Assembly: GCA_037367405.1 (NCBI GenBank)
Contig: JAZKJV010002623.1
Location: forward strand, 434,001 to 498,000
Direction: 5' to 3'
Origin: Ottelia alismoides
Taxonomy: Eukaryota; Streptophyta; Magnoliopsida; Alismatales; Hydrocharitaceae
DNA: 64,000 nucleotides
Shown: positions 1-10,347 of the stretch, one piece after another
Numbering within the stretch: position 1 is the first letter of the stretch
Layout: each line of letters opens with the position of its first letter
Translations under genes and position numbers: made by a program
The notes under the pieces: generated by a model
Seen by the model: the letters and a program-made list of their open reading frames with translations, nothing else
What the model was told of the DNA's origin: nothing
Database searches by the model: none

Positions 1-272
1 GATTGTTGCAGCTAACGATAACAATCTTAAGGAATTATTCAGTATCTGTTTGATTTTCTCTTTCAATCAAAATTTTATCTTAAAAGCTAATGTGGAGACT
101 ATCATGTGAATTCCGATCACATATTACCAAATCTTGTCGCAACACAAGATTTTGGAATCCTTTTAATCATTGCCTTCCAGGATTGTACACATTCATCCAC
201 TCATGGATATAATACAACTCACCAAGGAGAAACCGAATTTCCCCTATCCCTTTGTTTTCCTCTAGCCATACT
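1..272. other. Flank of the Copia insertion; interior of older element G
   Basis: AT-rich sequence with no recognisable gene. It is contiguous with the sequence right of 5903 once element F and one TSD copy are removed, so it belongs to the same host sequence as the degenerate Gypsy element G. The short reading frames here show no domain. Confidence 0.5.
268..272. repeat. TSD of F, left copy (ATACT)
   Basis: Five bases directly before the left LTR, identical to 5904-5908 directly after the right LTR. This fixes both element boundaries and shows integrase-mediated insertion. Confidence 0.95.
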
Positions 273-1062
273 TGTTGGGGATATAAGGATAATGCGGAAT
301 AATCAATCAACCAAGGATCTGTATCCCCTAAAACCGTCCTGCAGCAAAGATGGCACAACACAAGTATATGTTCCCCACACGGGAACTCAAATGCAACAAT
401 GATAGCAACCACAAGCAACCACAACAAGCAACCACACGAGACAAGATTTTTACGTGGAAACCCTTCTCAATGTGAGCAAGGGAAAAACCACGGGGCAAGA
501 CCGGCAACCAATCACTACGGTCAAATGAGATGATGTTCTTCCCGGTTTTGTTGCCCACAAAACTGAGGTACAAGCACACACAACGGATAGTTCTTCAACA
601 AGGAACAAACTATCCCTAGGTATCTAACTATACCAATATTGTGCTCTAAAACAAAAGGATAAAGTGACTCCCCTTGTGGGCTCCCGGATGGAGACCCAAA
701 CACGAAGCTCGGCTTCTTGAGGTCGTTCCCAACGACCTCCCGCTGCTCCCCTCGAGCTCGCCCAAGCTACCACTGTCCAAGACCAAACCAAGGCTGAACT
801 GTTGCGGTTCGGAGCTCCGAGTTGCTGCTCCCTCGCTCCCGCCCGGCCTATCTCTCTCACTCTCGCTCTCCCGTGGAGAGGAAGAATGGGTTTCCCGTAG
901 AAATCCTTGCCGCTGGCGCTTCCTGGAAATGGGTCTCGGCTGGAACGAATATGGGGATGCTGCTCCTGTCGTGAATCCCTGGAATGGGGATACAAATGTG
1001 GGCAAATATCAAGTATGCCCCTCCAAAGTTGGGGCTGGACAATATTTCAAAGAAACCCAACA
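273..1062 (-). repeat. F 3' LTR
   Basis: 790-bp long terminal repeat with TG...CA ends and a 7-bp terminal inverted repeat (TGTTGGG/CCCAACA). On the minus strand it follows the polypurine tract, so it is the 3' LTR. It is about 99.5% identical to 5114-5903. Open frames inside it occur in both LTR copies and are not separate genes. Confidence 0.95.
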
Positions 1063-1077
1063 ACCTCCCCCTCCAGC
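1063..1077 (-). promoter_or_regulatory. F polypurine tract
   Basis: On the minus strand a purine run (GGAGGGGGAGGT) abuts the 3' LTR. This is the expected plus-strand DNA primer site for reverse transcription. Confidence 0.85.
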
Positions 1078-1109
1078 CCCAACGGGGAGGTGTTGTCCTG
1101 TGATGGAGA

Positions 1110-3758
1110 TCAACAAGAGGTGACACCGCTCAGCTCTCTACAGAGCTGAATCTTGTCACGAGTGACTGCCTTTGTCAACATGTCTGAGGGATTCTCATCT
1201 GTGTGAATCTTCTTCAACACGAGCTGCTTCTGTTCAATTGCATCCCTCAGCCAATGGTATCTCACATCAATGTGTTTTGTGCGAGCATGGTGCATGGTAC
1301 TCTTGCTCAAGTCTATAGCGCTCTGGCTATCACAAAACACAACCAGTTCACTGCCATCCAATCCAAACTCACTAAGGAAGCGTTGTAGCCACAACACTTC
1401 TTTCCCAGCCTCTGCTGCTGCAATGTATTCTGCCTCAGTAGTTGAGAGAGCAACACATTTCTGTAGTTTGGACTGCCATGATATGGCTCCCCCTGCAAAG
1501 GTGAAAATGTAGCCTGAGGTGGACTTTCTCTGGTCTGTGTCACCTGCCATATCTGCATCAGTGTAGCCACACAGTTTGGGATCTGACCTCCCAAAAGCAA
1601 GACACATACTTGAGGTCCCTCTCAAGTATCTCAAGATCCACTTCACTGCCTCCCAATGGTCCTTCCCCGGATTGGACATAAACCTGCTCACCACGCCCAC
1701 TGCATGGGCTATGTCGGGTCTAGTGCAAACCATGGCGTACATGAGGCTCCCAACTGCTGACTGGTATGAGATCTTTGCCATCTCTGCTTTCTCCTCAGAA
1801 GTAGAAGGACATGACTCTTTGTTTAGCTTGAAATGAGAAGCTAAGGGCGTACTGACAGGCTTGGCATTCTTCATGTTGAACCGCTCCAACACACGTTCAA
1901 CATAGCTCTCCTGTGACAACCACAGCATGTGCTTCTTCCTATCCCTTGTAATCTGCATCCCTAAGATGTGACTTGCCTTGCCCAGATCTTTCATCTCAAA
2001 CTCTTTGGATAGTTCTCTCTTGAGCTTTGCAATCAAGTTGGAATCATGACCTACAATCAACATGTCATCCACGTAGATCAAAAGAATGACGAACCTGTCA
2101 TTGGGAAGACGACGAACATATACACATGGGTCGGCAGCTGTCCTCTTGAAGCCCTGCTTTCCCATGAAAGCATCAAACTTCAAGTACCACTGTCTCGGGG
2201 CTTGCTTCAAGCCGTAGAGACTCTTCCTCAACCTGCATACCATATGCTCTTTCCCTCTCTCTTGAAAACCCTGTGGCTGCTCCATGTAGATCTCTTCCTT
2301 CAAATCACCGTGAAGAAATGCCGTCTTCACATCCATCTGCTCCAGCTCAAGGTCCATGCTAGCAACAAGTCCTAGCACCATTCTCACTGAATTCATCTTC
2401 ACCACTGGGGAGAAGATCTCATCATAGTCCACGCCTTCCTTCTGGCTGAATCCTTTCACTACCAATCTGGCCTTGTGCTTCACCTGCTTGCCACTGTCAT
2501 CTGACTTCAGCTTGTAAACCCACTTGTTCTTCAAGGCCCTCTTCCCTTTAGGAAGCTCAACAAGGTCATAAGTGTGGTTCTTCCTGAGAGATAGCATCTC
2601 CTCATTCATTGCATTTTGCCAATGACCCTTGTCCTTGTGCACCTGTGCCTCCTCAAAAGTGTATGGCTCACCTGCATCTGTGAGCATCACATACCTGGAA
2701 GTGGGGTAGCGGGATGATGGTTGGCGTGTCCTCTCAAATCTCCTAACCTGAGGCTCTGCTGCGTCTGCAACTGGATGAGGCTGCTCCCCCTGCCCTAGGT
2801 CCCCTGGACCTGCATCAATGGGGTCTGCATCTGGCTCGTGCTGCTCTAGCTGCCCATCCTCTCCACCTGTACCATGTACTGGAGAGGACTCTGTGTCCTC
2901 ATCACTGTCATTATCCATGGAGATCTCATCTCCATCACCTCTCTCAGTGGTGTCCTCAGCCAACGTCTGATTCTCATAGAAAATCACATCCCTGTGCCTG
3001 GTGACTGTCTTCTTCCTTGGATCCCAAAGACGGTATCCAAACTCCTGATCTCCATAGCCAAGAAAAATACAAGGCACCGCCTTGTCATCCAACTTCTTCC
3101 GCTGCTCCTTGGGTACCAATGCATAAGCCTTGCATCCAAACACCCTCAAATGCGCATATGAGGGGTCCTTCCCTGTCCAAACACACTCTGGAATCTTGAA
3201 GCCCAAAGGAACCGATGGAGATCGGTTTACCAAGTAACATGCGGTGCGAACCGCCTCAGCCCAAAAGGTCTTGGGCAACTTCGCTGTCTTCAGCATACAG
3301 CGGACTCTCTCAACAATGGTCCTGTTCATCCTCTCAGCTAGACCATTGTGCTGGGGTGTACCTGGCTCTGTTCTCTCATGCCTGATGCCGTGCTCTGCGC
3401 AATAGCCCTGAAAGCTATTGGAGGTGTACTCTCCCCCATTGTCCGTGCGTAGACACTTCAACAATTTTCCTGTCTCGCGCTCAACCATGGCATGAAACTT
3501 CTTGAAGCAATCAAACACCTGATCCTTCGATCTCAGAATGTACACCCACACCTTCCTAGATGCATCATCAATGAAGATGACAAAATACCTGTTGCCTCCC
3601 AAAGAGGCCGTGTCCATAGGACCACAAACGTCAGAATGGACCAACTGTAGAAGGTCTCCCTTCACCTTGGATCTCACTCTGTAAGGTGCACTCCTGCTCT
3701 TCCCAACCTCACATGCATCACAAGGAGACAAAGTGATGTCATTGTGGTAGGGGATCAA
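1110..3758 (-). CDS. F pol: integrase, reverse transcriptase and RNase H (882 aa)
   Basis: Copia pol region carrying integration and reverse-transcription enzymes. Residue numbers are from the first Met of this frame. The CxxC of the integrase zinc domain is at 13-16; its upstream HH half lies beyond the stop, in the preceding segment. The integrase core has D43, D106 and E142 (35-residue spacing, complete DD35E), with the GNRYFV and TPQHNG blocks. An acidic Ser/Asp/Glu-rich linker spans about 270-335. The RVT_2 reverse transcriptase runs about 393-640 with D476 and YVDD at 562-565. RNase H has D734, E775, D810 and D831, and the C-terminal TKHIDVRYH motif is present. The Met at 3758 is only the first one after the in-frame TAG at 3777-3779. 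In this family the protein is normally one gag-pol polyprotein, so this is a broken C-terminal part with all catalytic residues kept. Confidence 0.95.
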   Translation of the reverse strand: MIPYHNDITLSPCDACEVGKSRSAPYRVRSKVKGDLLQLVHSDVCGPMDTASLGGNRYFVIFIDDASRKVWVYILRSKDQVFDCFKKFHAMVERETGKLLKCLRTDNGGEYTSNSFQGYCAEHGIRHERTEPGTPQHNGLAERMNRTIVERVRCMLKTAKLPKTFWAEAVRTACYLVNRSPSVPLGFKIPECVWTGKDPSYAHLRVFGCKAYALVPKEQRKKLDDKAVPCIFLGYGDQEFGYRLWDPRKKTVTRHRDVIFYENQTLAEDTTERGDGDEISMDNDSDEDTESSPVHGTGGEDGQLEQHEPDADPIDAGPGDLGQGEQPHPVADAAEPQVRRFERTRQPSSRYPTSRYVMLTDAGEPYTFEEAQVHKDKGHWQNAMNEEMLSLRKNHTYDLVELPKGKRALKNKWVYKLKSDDSGKQVKHKARLVVKGFSQKEGVDYDEIFSPVVKMNSVRMVLGLVASMDLELEQMDVKTAFLHGDLKEEIYMEQPQGFQERGKEHMVCRLRKSLYGLKQAPRQWYLKFDAFMGKQGFKRTAADPCVYVRRLPNDRFVILLIYVDDMLIVGHDSNLIAKLKRELSKEFEMKDLGKASHILGMQITRDRKKHMLWLSQESYVERVLERFNMKNAKPVSTPLASHFKLNKESCPSTSEEKAEMAKISYQSAVGSLMYAMVCTRPDIAHAVGVVSRFMSNPGKDHWEAVKWILRYLRGTSSMCLAFGRSDPKLCGYTDADMAGDTDQRKSTSGYIFTFAGGAISWQSKLQKCVALSTTEAEYIAAAEAGKEVLWLQRFLSEFGLDGSELVVFCDSQSAIDLSKSTMHHARTKHIDVRYHWLRDAIEQKQLVLKKIHTDENPSDMLTKAVTRDKIQLCRELSGVTSC

Positions 3759-3915
3759 CTCCTTCTTGCTAAGAAGCTACAAACCCTTCTGGCTCATGTG
3801 GCCAAGCCGACGGTGCCACAAATCTGAGTTATCTGCTTCACTAGCATGCAAACTGCCATCCATGACCTTCACTCTAGTCATATAGAGTGTGTGACACAAG
3901 CTGCCCCTGGCATGA
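3759..3915 (-). pseudogene. F gag-pol junction with one premature stop and one frameshift
   Basis: This stretch encodes the GAG-pre-integrase/zinc segment. In the pol frame the motif LWHRRLGHM is legible, followed seven codons upstream of the pol Met by TAG (3777-3779) where a sense codon is expected. The gag frame ends at 3878, and the homologous reading continues in the pol frame, so a one-base indel lies around 3903-3915. These two lesions appear to be the only disabling ones in the coding region. Confidence 0.85.
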
Positions 3916-5086
3916 TGAGAGAACCCTTGCTAATCTTACATCTGCTGTCGCCGAACTTCAGATGGTAGCCTTCATTATCTAGCTGTGAGCCAGATATAAG
4001 GCTAAGCTGCACATCAGGAACATGCCTCACATTCTGGAGTGTCATTGAGCACCCAACATCCGTCTGGATCGAGATGGTGCCCATGCCAATGATCTTAGAG
4101 TAACTTTCGTTACCCATCAAGACTCTCCCATAATCACCCCTAGTGTAGGTGGTGAAGAACTCCCTGTGTGGAGTCACATGATATGAAGCGGCCGTGTCAA
4201 CAACCCACTCCAAATCGCTGCCTGCGTGCAAGCACTGGTCCTGGATGGTGAGAATCACCTCTTCTGCACTTTCATCTGCCACAACTGCAGCTACATTGCC
4301 GTCTTCCTTTTTCTGATCCTTCTTGGCTTCAGCTTGTTCTCTCTTCCAAACCCTGCAATCTCTCTTCCAGTGACCGGGTTTCTGGCAATGGTGACACTTT
4401 CCTCTACCCTTGGACTTATCTCTGGATTTCTGCCTCTCCTGTGACGCTCCTCTGATGCTGGATCTTCCTCTCCTCTCAACTGCATACACATGTGAAGAGG
4501 AGGATGCCTCTCCCGAAGAGCGACGTCTAATCTCCTCATTGAGGAGACTACCCTTGACCATAGCCATGGTCAACTTGCTATCCTTCGCAGAGTTGCTCAC
4601 GGTGACTACAAGAGTCTCCCAACTGTCTGGCAAAGAACCCAAAAGAAGAAGTGACTGCAACTCGTCATCAAGTGTCAAACCCATAGATGTCAACTTGTTG
4701 ATAATGTTTTGGAAGTCATTCAAGTGCTCCGCCACCTTGCATCCGTCCTTGTATTTCAGGTTCACAAGCTTTCTAATCAAGAAAGCCTTGTTGGTTGCGG
4801 TCTTCTGATCATAAAGCTCGGACAGCTTGTCCCATAGCTCCTTGGCATTCGTCTCCTCGGCAACATGATGGAACACGGACATGTCAAGCCACTTCCGAAT
4901 GGTACCAATGGCCTTTCGGTTCAACTTTGTCCACTCTCCTGCGGACATGTTCTCCGGCTTGGCGCTCTCACCCTCCACGGGATCGTGGAGGTCCTTGCAA
5001 TACAAGATATCTTCCATCTTGGCCTTCCAAATCTGCCAGTTGCTACTTGTGAGCTTGATCATTGTGCCCTCATCATCTTTGCCCAT
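3878..5086 (-). CDS. F gag and aspartic protease (402 aa)
   Basis: N-terminal part of the Copia polyprotein. Residues about 5-190 form the UBN2/Copia gag domain (NWQIWKAKMEDIL near the start, and the LWDKL and HLNDF blocks). Residues 195-230 are basic and Ser/Arg-rich. A CCHC zinc knuckle (CX2CX4HX4C) at 231-244 would bind RNA in the virus-like particle. The retropepsin-like site is DTAAS at 297-301, in the WVVDTAAS context usual for this lineage, and NVRHVPD follows at 352-358. The start lies just inside the PBS and fits the usual short leader. The frame closes at 3878 because of the frameshift, not at a natural terminus. Confidence 0.94.
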   Translation of the reverse strand: MGKDDEGTMIKLTSSNWQIWKAKMEDILYCKDLHDPVEGESAKPENMSAGEWTKLNRKAIGTIRKWLDMSVFHHVAEETNAKELWDKLSELYDQKTATNKAFLIRKLVNLKYKDGCKVAEHLNDFQNIINKLTSMGLTLDDELQSLLLLGSLPDSWETLVVTVSNSAKDSKLTMAMVKGSLLNEEIRRRSSGEASSSSHVYAVERRGRSSIRGASQERQKSRDKSKGRGKCHHCQKPGHWKRDCRVWKREQAEAKKDQKKEDGNVAAVVADESAEEVILTIQDQCLHAGSDLEWVVDTAASYHVTPHREFFTTYTRGDYGRVLMGNESYSKIIGMGTISIQTDVGCSMTLQNVRHVPDVQLSLISGSQLDNEGYHLKFGDSRCKISKGSLIMPGAACVTHSI

Positions 5087-5099
5087 TGCTCAAACCTGA

Positions 5100-5111
5100 G
5101 CTCTGATACCA
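5100..5111 (-). promoter_or_regulatory. F primer-binding site (tRNA-Met type)
   Basis: The minus strand reads TGGTATCAGAGC, complementary to the 3' end of plant initiator methionine tRNA, two bases inside the 5' LTR. This is the standard Copia PBS. Confidence 0.95.
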
Positions 5112-5113
5112 CT

Positions 5114-5903
5114 TGTTGGGGATATAAGGATAATGCGGAATAATCAATCAACCAAGGATCTGTATCCCCTAAAACCGTCCTGCAGCAAAGATGGCACAAC
5201 ACAAGTATATGTTCCCCACACGGGAACTCAAATGCAACAATGATAGCAACCACAAGCAACCACAACAAGCAACCACACGAGACAAGATTTTTACGTGGAA
5301 ACCCTTCTCAATGTGAGCAAGGGAAAAACCACGGGGCAAGACCGGCAACCAATCACTACGGTCAAATGAGATGATGTTCTTCCAGGTTTTGTTGCCCACA
5401 AAACCGAGGTACAAGCACACACAACGGATAGTTCTTCAACAAGGAACAAACTATCCCTAGGTATCTAACTATACCAATATTGTGCTCTAAAACAAAAGGA
5501 TAAAGTGACTCCCCTTGTGGGCTCCCGGATGGAGACCCAAACACGAAGCTCGGCTTCTTGAGGTCGTTCCCAACGACCTCCCGCTGCTCCCCTCGAGCTC
5601 GCCCAAGCTACCACTGTCCAAGACCAAACCAAGGCTGAACTGTTGCGGTTCGGAGCTCCGAGTTGCTGCTCCCTCGCTCCCGCCCGGCCTATCTCTCTCA
5701 CTCTCGCTCTCCCGTGGAGAGGAAGAATGGGTTTCCCATAGAAACCCTTGCCGCTGGCGCTTCCTGGAAATGGGTCTCGGCTGGAACGAATATGGGGATG
5801 CTGCTCCTGTCGTGAATCCCTGGAATGGGGATACAAATGTGGGCAAATATCAAGTATGCCCCTCCAAAGTTGGGGCTGGACAATATTTCAAAGAAACCCA
5901 ACA
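5114..5903 (-). repeat. F 5' LTR (promoter LTR)
   Basis: 790-bp partner of 273-1062. It adjoins the primer-binding site, so it is the 5' LTR from which minus-strand transcription would start. I could not place a convincing TATA box. Confidence 0.95.
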
Positions 5904-5908
5904 ATACT
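5904..5908. repeat. TSD of F, right copy (ATACT)
   Basis: Direct repeat of 268-272, immediately after the terminal CCCAACA of the right LTR. Confidence 0.95.
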
Positions 5909-6800
5909 TAGAACACATCTGCATACGGTAACACATATAATCACATTCATATCCCATTGGTGATAATGTTTTCCAATTACAAAGAGTAAATTTTGATTAC
6001 GAATAACGTTCGTTACATTCATACTCGTAGATCTTAAGCATAATATTGTTCATGTCCTTCATCATGTGAATATTCATCATGTGTTGATTTTTTTGTAGTT
6101 CTAACTTACTACTAGCCTTCAACTCAATTATGCCCCCTTTGACCACAACTACTACACGTGTGGCTTTTGGTGCACCCCCTGAATTCCATATTATGGTCGT
6201 CATCATAATGACCTTAACCTACTTAAGGTGCATTTTCATTCATCCTCCTACAATTACGTCAAGTCAACCTTTGTACCAAGATACAAACATTCGTTGATCC
6301 TCACACATTTCAAGCATAGGAGAATGACACACTAACCCACCAAATTAATTTGATATTTCCTAGCAGTCATTGATCCTTGCTTTAGTTCATTCAGTTCTTT
6401 CTACTTTCTCATCACATAATAATTATGAAGAAACTATTCTCTAAATGACCCTACAATACCAACCCATATTAAAGGATGGGACACGTGTCATGTCAATGTT
6501 ATCCACCATCGCTTAGCATACCCACTCAATGTATACTTAGATAATGGCACCCAACAATCTTTCAGTGCTTGAATGATCTCGAGAACCATTTAGTTTTTAT
6601 AGCCAAGCATCAACATCCTTAAGAGTAGTGACTCCAATAAACTCTAGCACTTGTTCCTTGCAGTAGCTAGCAAACATCTTCTGATGCTTTCGGAAAACAT
6701 CCTAAGTAAATAGAGGAGGAGGTGGGACTCTACTATTATGCTCACCCACGAGGGCACGAATGGTTTCCTCAAATATCAACTCTATGATTTACAATCTATA
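5909..6800 (-). pseudogene. G: degenerate Ty3/Gypsy gag
   Basis: Minus-strand relic in broken frames. Around 6600-6710 the translation reads FRKHQKMFASYCKEQ and then DVDAWL. After a frame change, 6490-6560 gives LSGYAKRWW, the pattern of Retrotrans_gag (a short L.G.A..WW block). Further downstream on the minus strand, 6127-6156 gives CSSCGQRGHN, the front of a CCHC zinc knuckle with its last part lost at a stop. The order (gag core, then knuckle, leftwards) fits a minus-strand Gypsy element. The lineage cannot be fixed. Element F is inserted in it. Confidence 0.6.
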
Positions 6801-8811
6801 ATCTTTTATCTAATTGCCAAACTATCTCAACATTTAGATGCAGCATGATTCAATATGACGTAGATGCAACCATCACTCTTTAGAGATCTGATCATATCAC
6901 ATCCTATGACTTTTATTAAGGAACCATTCCTCTCGAACTACATATCAGAGTCAGAATACTCTCATATATACCATACATTCTGAATATCATTTATAATCAT
7001 AATATAAGAATGTTGCGTAATGGATTATCCTTGCTATGATACTAAAATTGTAGCATCCCCTACCACTAGGATCTAGATACTCAACATTCTTACATCATGA
7101 TTAACATTCAGAATGTGAAGAAGAAAAGAAATCTGAAAAAAAATGTATACCAACAATATATATATATTCATGGTTCTTGGTAGTTTATACAATAAGCAAA
7201 TATAAATAGAGTCCTCAATTTAACTAAATGATTGGACATATAAAAAAATGCAAAAGTTATACAAAAGTGTCTAAAAGTACACACTTATCCAGAACGGTGC
7301 AACTACCACAAAATCAAGTCAAAACTCAAGTTGCCTACTTTCCATGATAACACCAACAACACATGTTTGATCCACACAAAATGGGTACGTTATAAGCAAA
7401 GTTGTCTAGTATAAAGATAACAACAAAATTTTATAATGTAAAGGCTGTAATAAGTACACTGAAATAACAAGGATAAGCTTCCCACGATGACAAGACACTC
7501 TCTGGAAGTACTACTCCACCCACATTAGTACACAACTTCCATTAATGGAGAAGACAAGATAAATTACTCAAGTGTACAAGAGGCACTGTGAAAACAACCT
7601 GAGCTCAAAAGCCCATTGGTAAGATCTCACAATGGTACATATTATATCATATCTGGCTATTGATTCTTGTCACAACTAGTTTCTCATTAGGTTGACTCAA
7701 GGGAACTACAAGTGAGCTGCTCTCGTTCTCGTATTACTTTCTCATTAACATTATTTTCCAAACCATTAATCTTTTATGAATATTCACTAAGAAACTTAAT
7801 TACAAGTATTCATTATTTTATTTTTTGCAACGTTCATTGCCTATATTCTTTAAGTGTCTGATCATAACTAATAATCCTATCAATAGTTCATCATTCTAAT
7901 ATACCAACTTGATTTTCTGAGTTTCAAATACACACAAAAAATCTCTCAACAATCACATAGTGTACTGGAGAATCAACTCAATTAATTAAAATCCTAGTTT
8001 CCAACTTCAACCCATCATCTCCGGCTTACCTACCACAAGGATATGAATAGGAGCGAGTACAAAGTGGATCATACAGGACCACACTAGGTACATCCTTATG
8101 ACACAGTGTGGATCTTCGACTAAGTGCACCACCCACCACATAACTGTAGACCAGAAAAATCGTAGGTACAGATTGGGTCAGGTAGGCCATTTCACCGTTC
8201 AAGCAACATGAAAAACCATAAGAGTTGTCGAATCGAGACAACACTCATACATAGGGACCATGAGATTTGAGCTCCACTCTTGGGTATGCTAACTCCTACA
8301 AGTATAACACAAGTAAATAAAAGTTCATAACGAATGGTTATTCTCATGTAACTAGGAGTAACGCTAACATGTGGAACATTTTTATGAATCTCGCATTAAA
8401 CTACTGCTTCATATCCTCTCACCGAGCTAGCATCAATAAGTGAGTCAAAGCAACAACATACATGAAAGCCATTGTGGAACTTCCCAAAATCCACTATCCA
8501 TCAGAAAAGATACATGATAGCGTACGACACAAGTCATGACACAAGATCATGCATGCTGATCATATCCATCAATTAATCCTAAGTGATTCAGAGAGCTTAT
8601 GACCACCTCAAATTACCATACATTTCATATTATATCATTACGTGTCTTGTTAATTACCGTAGATTATCCATATGATTCATACTTAGCTCTTTAAGTCAAA
8701 TCACCCCTTTTCAAGTTTCTGCACAATTCAATCATTTGGTCCTCTAGGGAACTAATACTTATCCTCTCATAGTAGGATCATTTAGTTACCAAAATTTAGT
8801 ATCAAGGATAG
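6801..8811. other. AT-rich, probable G leader; no gene seen
   Basis: No domain-bearing frame on either strand. By position it lies between the G gag relic and the tandem block at 8.8-9.1 kb, so it may be decayed 5' leader of G. It includes short AT microsatellite at about 7160-7170. Confidence 0.4.
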
Positions 8812-9095
8812 TTTGCGATCTTGACCTGTGTTTTGATATCATGTTATGACCCCAAAGGTACTTGGTACTTTAGGGTTGGGGCCTTTGTGGGCATGCGTTG
8901 ATGTACGTGCATCCTAAATAAGTTCCCAATACTCCATGTCTTTAATTAGGGATTCAATATTATGATAAGTCTACGGTCTTGATCCATGTTAGATGTTGTG
9001 CTATGACTATACTAAAGTACTTGGTACTTCAGGGTTGAGATGCCTTCATAGGCATGTATTCAGAGTGCATGCATCTTAACTAAGTTCTCAACACT
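8812..9095 (-). repeat. Two-copy ~160-bp tandem repeat at the probable edge of the G 5' LTR
   Basis: Two diverged copies (about 8812-8935 and 8972-9095) share GTACTTGGTACTT followed by agggttg and a downstream GCATCnTAA..AAGTTC block; the shared core starts at 8861 and 9020. In the first copy, TTTTGATATCA just before TGTTATGACCCC looks like a decayed reverse complement of a tRNA-Met PBS next to an LTR end, which would make sequence to the right the 5' LTR of G. Confidence 0.45.
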
Positions 9096-10330
9096 CGCAC
9101 TTGCACCCATAATACATACTTATACATATATACACATCTTCATACTTATGCTTCTGGTTTCCTTAAGTACATAATAAGTATGCTCACATTTCCACTCAAT
9201 ATCTCTCAAACTCATGAAATCAACATTCAACTTGGTTATACTCCTATTAGACAGATTACTATCCACTATCAATCCTAGCTAATATAACTATTGCAGGAAT
9301 CACAATGTACATTATCAAATTAATGTCTCAGTGCACAATCTCTCAACTATTCATATGGTATCTAAGAAAGATCATCTTTGGTAGGTCCGATCGATTTCGA
9401 GATTTCACTTTCGTTAATCCTAAGGGATTATGATGACTGATATGAAACGCAATCTACACTATTTACCCATCTAACATGGAAAAGCTATGTCCATAAGAAA
9501 GCACATATATTGTGGGAACTACATCCATGACACATATGAAGATATTGATGGATCATAGAAACATTTATACCACTCAAACACTTGCATTATAATTCCGATG
9601 ATAATTCCTTATAATCACTTTCTAAAATATTTTTCCATTAACTAATGGTGCCTCATGATGTCCTACACATGTCTATCATAATTTTATTTCACTTTCTACA
9701 TTTAAAACAATATTGAATCCAATCAGACCGGTACTGATTGTTTAACGCCACTACATTGAGTAAGTTGGTGCTCCGATTCGGTGGTTGTTCGTCAAATTTC
9801 TCCTCCATCGAAAATCAGGATTTCAGGGTACTTCACGTTAAACGCATGCAAGCAGTGCGTGGACCTCGACGAGCTCTTAGAAATGGCACCTTCGGATTGC
9901 TATTCAGAGGTCGGAAAAGTTGCTAGTGGTGGAGCTTCTGTGAGGTCTTCGATGTGGATCTAGTAAACCCACTTGGTGAAGTGATGTAAGTGGTCTAGAC
10001 ATATAACTTATATAGGATTCAGATACAACTCAAAAGCCGTAAACGATCTTATTTCATGCGTAATTTAGCATGTCCGTTTTCAATGTTCTTGGGCTTGTTG
10101 GAAAGGTATCAAAGACTACTACAAGACATATGTTTATTTTTCAAATTTAGGTATTGAATCAAGTCAGAAATTAAGATTTTATATTTTTCTTACCACACCA
10201 CAAAACTGAAGAGATGATAAAAATTTATATGCCCATACCTCTTAGAAAGAGTTCTAGGGTGGCGAGAGCAATTTAAAGGGTATGTATCCATGTATAAGAA
10301 GAGTCTAGAGATGTTTTCATTTCATATGAG
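9096..10330. other. Unassigned sequence, possible G LTR body
   Basis: No recognisable protein domain. Two overlapping plus-strand frames at 9738-9963 (about 60 aa each) have no domain and no start context that I can defend. If the PBS reading at about 8.83 kb is right, part of this is the G 5' LTR. Confidence 0.35.
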
Positions 10331-10347
10331 GAAACGATAACAAATCA

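Larger units (their letters stand above)
273..5903 (-). mobile_element. F: Tork/Tnt1-like Ty1/Copia retrotransposon, nearly intact
   Basis: Complete LTR-retrotransposon of 5631 bp read on the minus strand. Seen directly: two 790-bp LTRs starting TGTTGGG and ending CCCAACA; a perfect 5-bp TSD (ATACT at 268-272 and 5904-5908); a tRNA-initiator-Met type PBS next to the right LTR; a polypurine tract next to the left LTR; and gag-protease and integrase-RT-RNase H reading frames in Copia order. The two LTRs differ at about four positions (near 543, 564, 898 and 903 of the left copy), so the insertion is recent. The coding region should be one continuous frame in this lineage, but a frameshift near 3903-3915 and a TAG at 3777-3779 break it. 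Similarity to the Tnt1/Tork lineage is judged from recognised motifs, not from a database search. Confidence 0.96.

Noticed and set aside
1..427. 98-aa and 86-aa frames at the left edge as genes
   Set aside because: They span the boundary of the F LTR and have no domain.
3777..3779. Programmed stop read-through between F gag and pol
   Set aside because: The stop sits inside the pre-integrase segment, not at the gag-pol boundary, and a separate frameshift lies upstream; both look like mutations.
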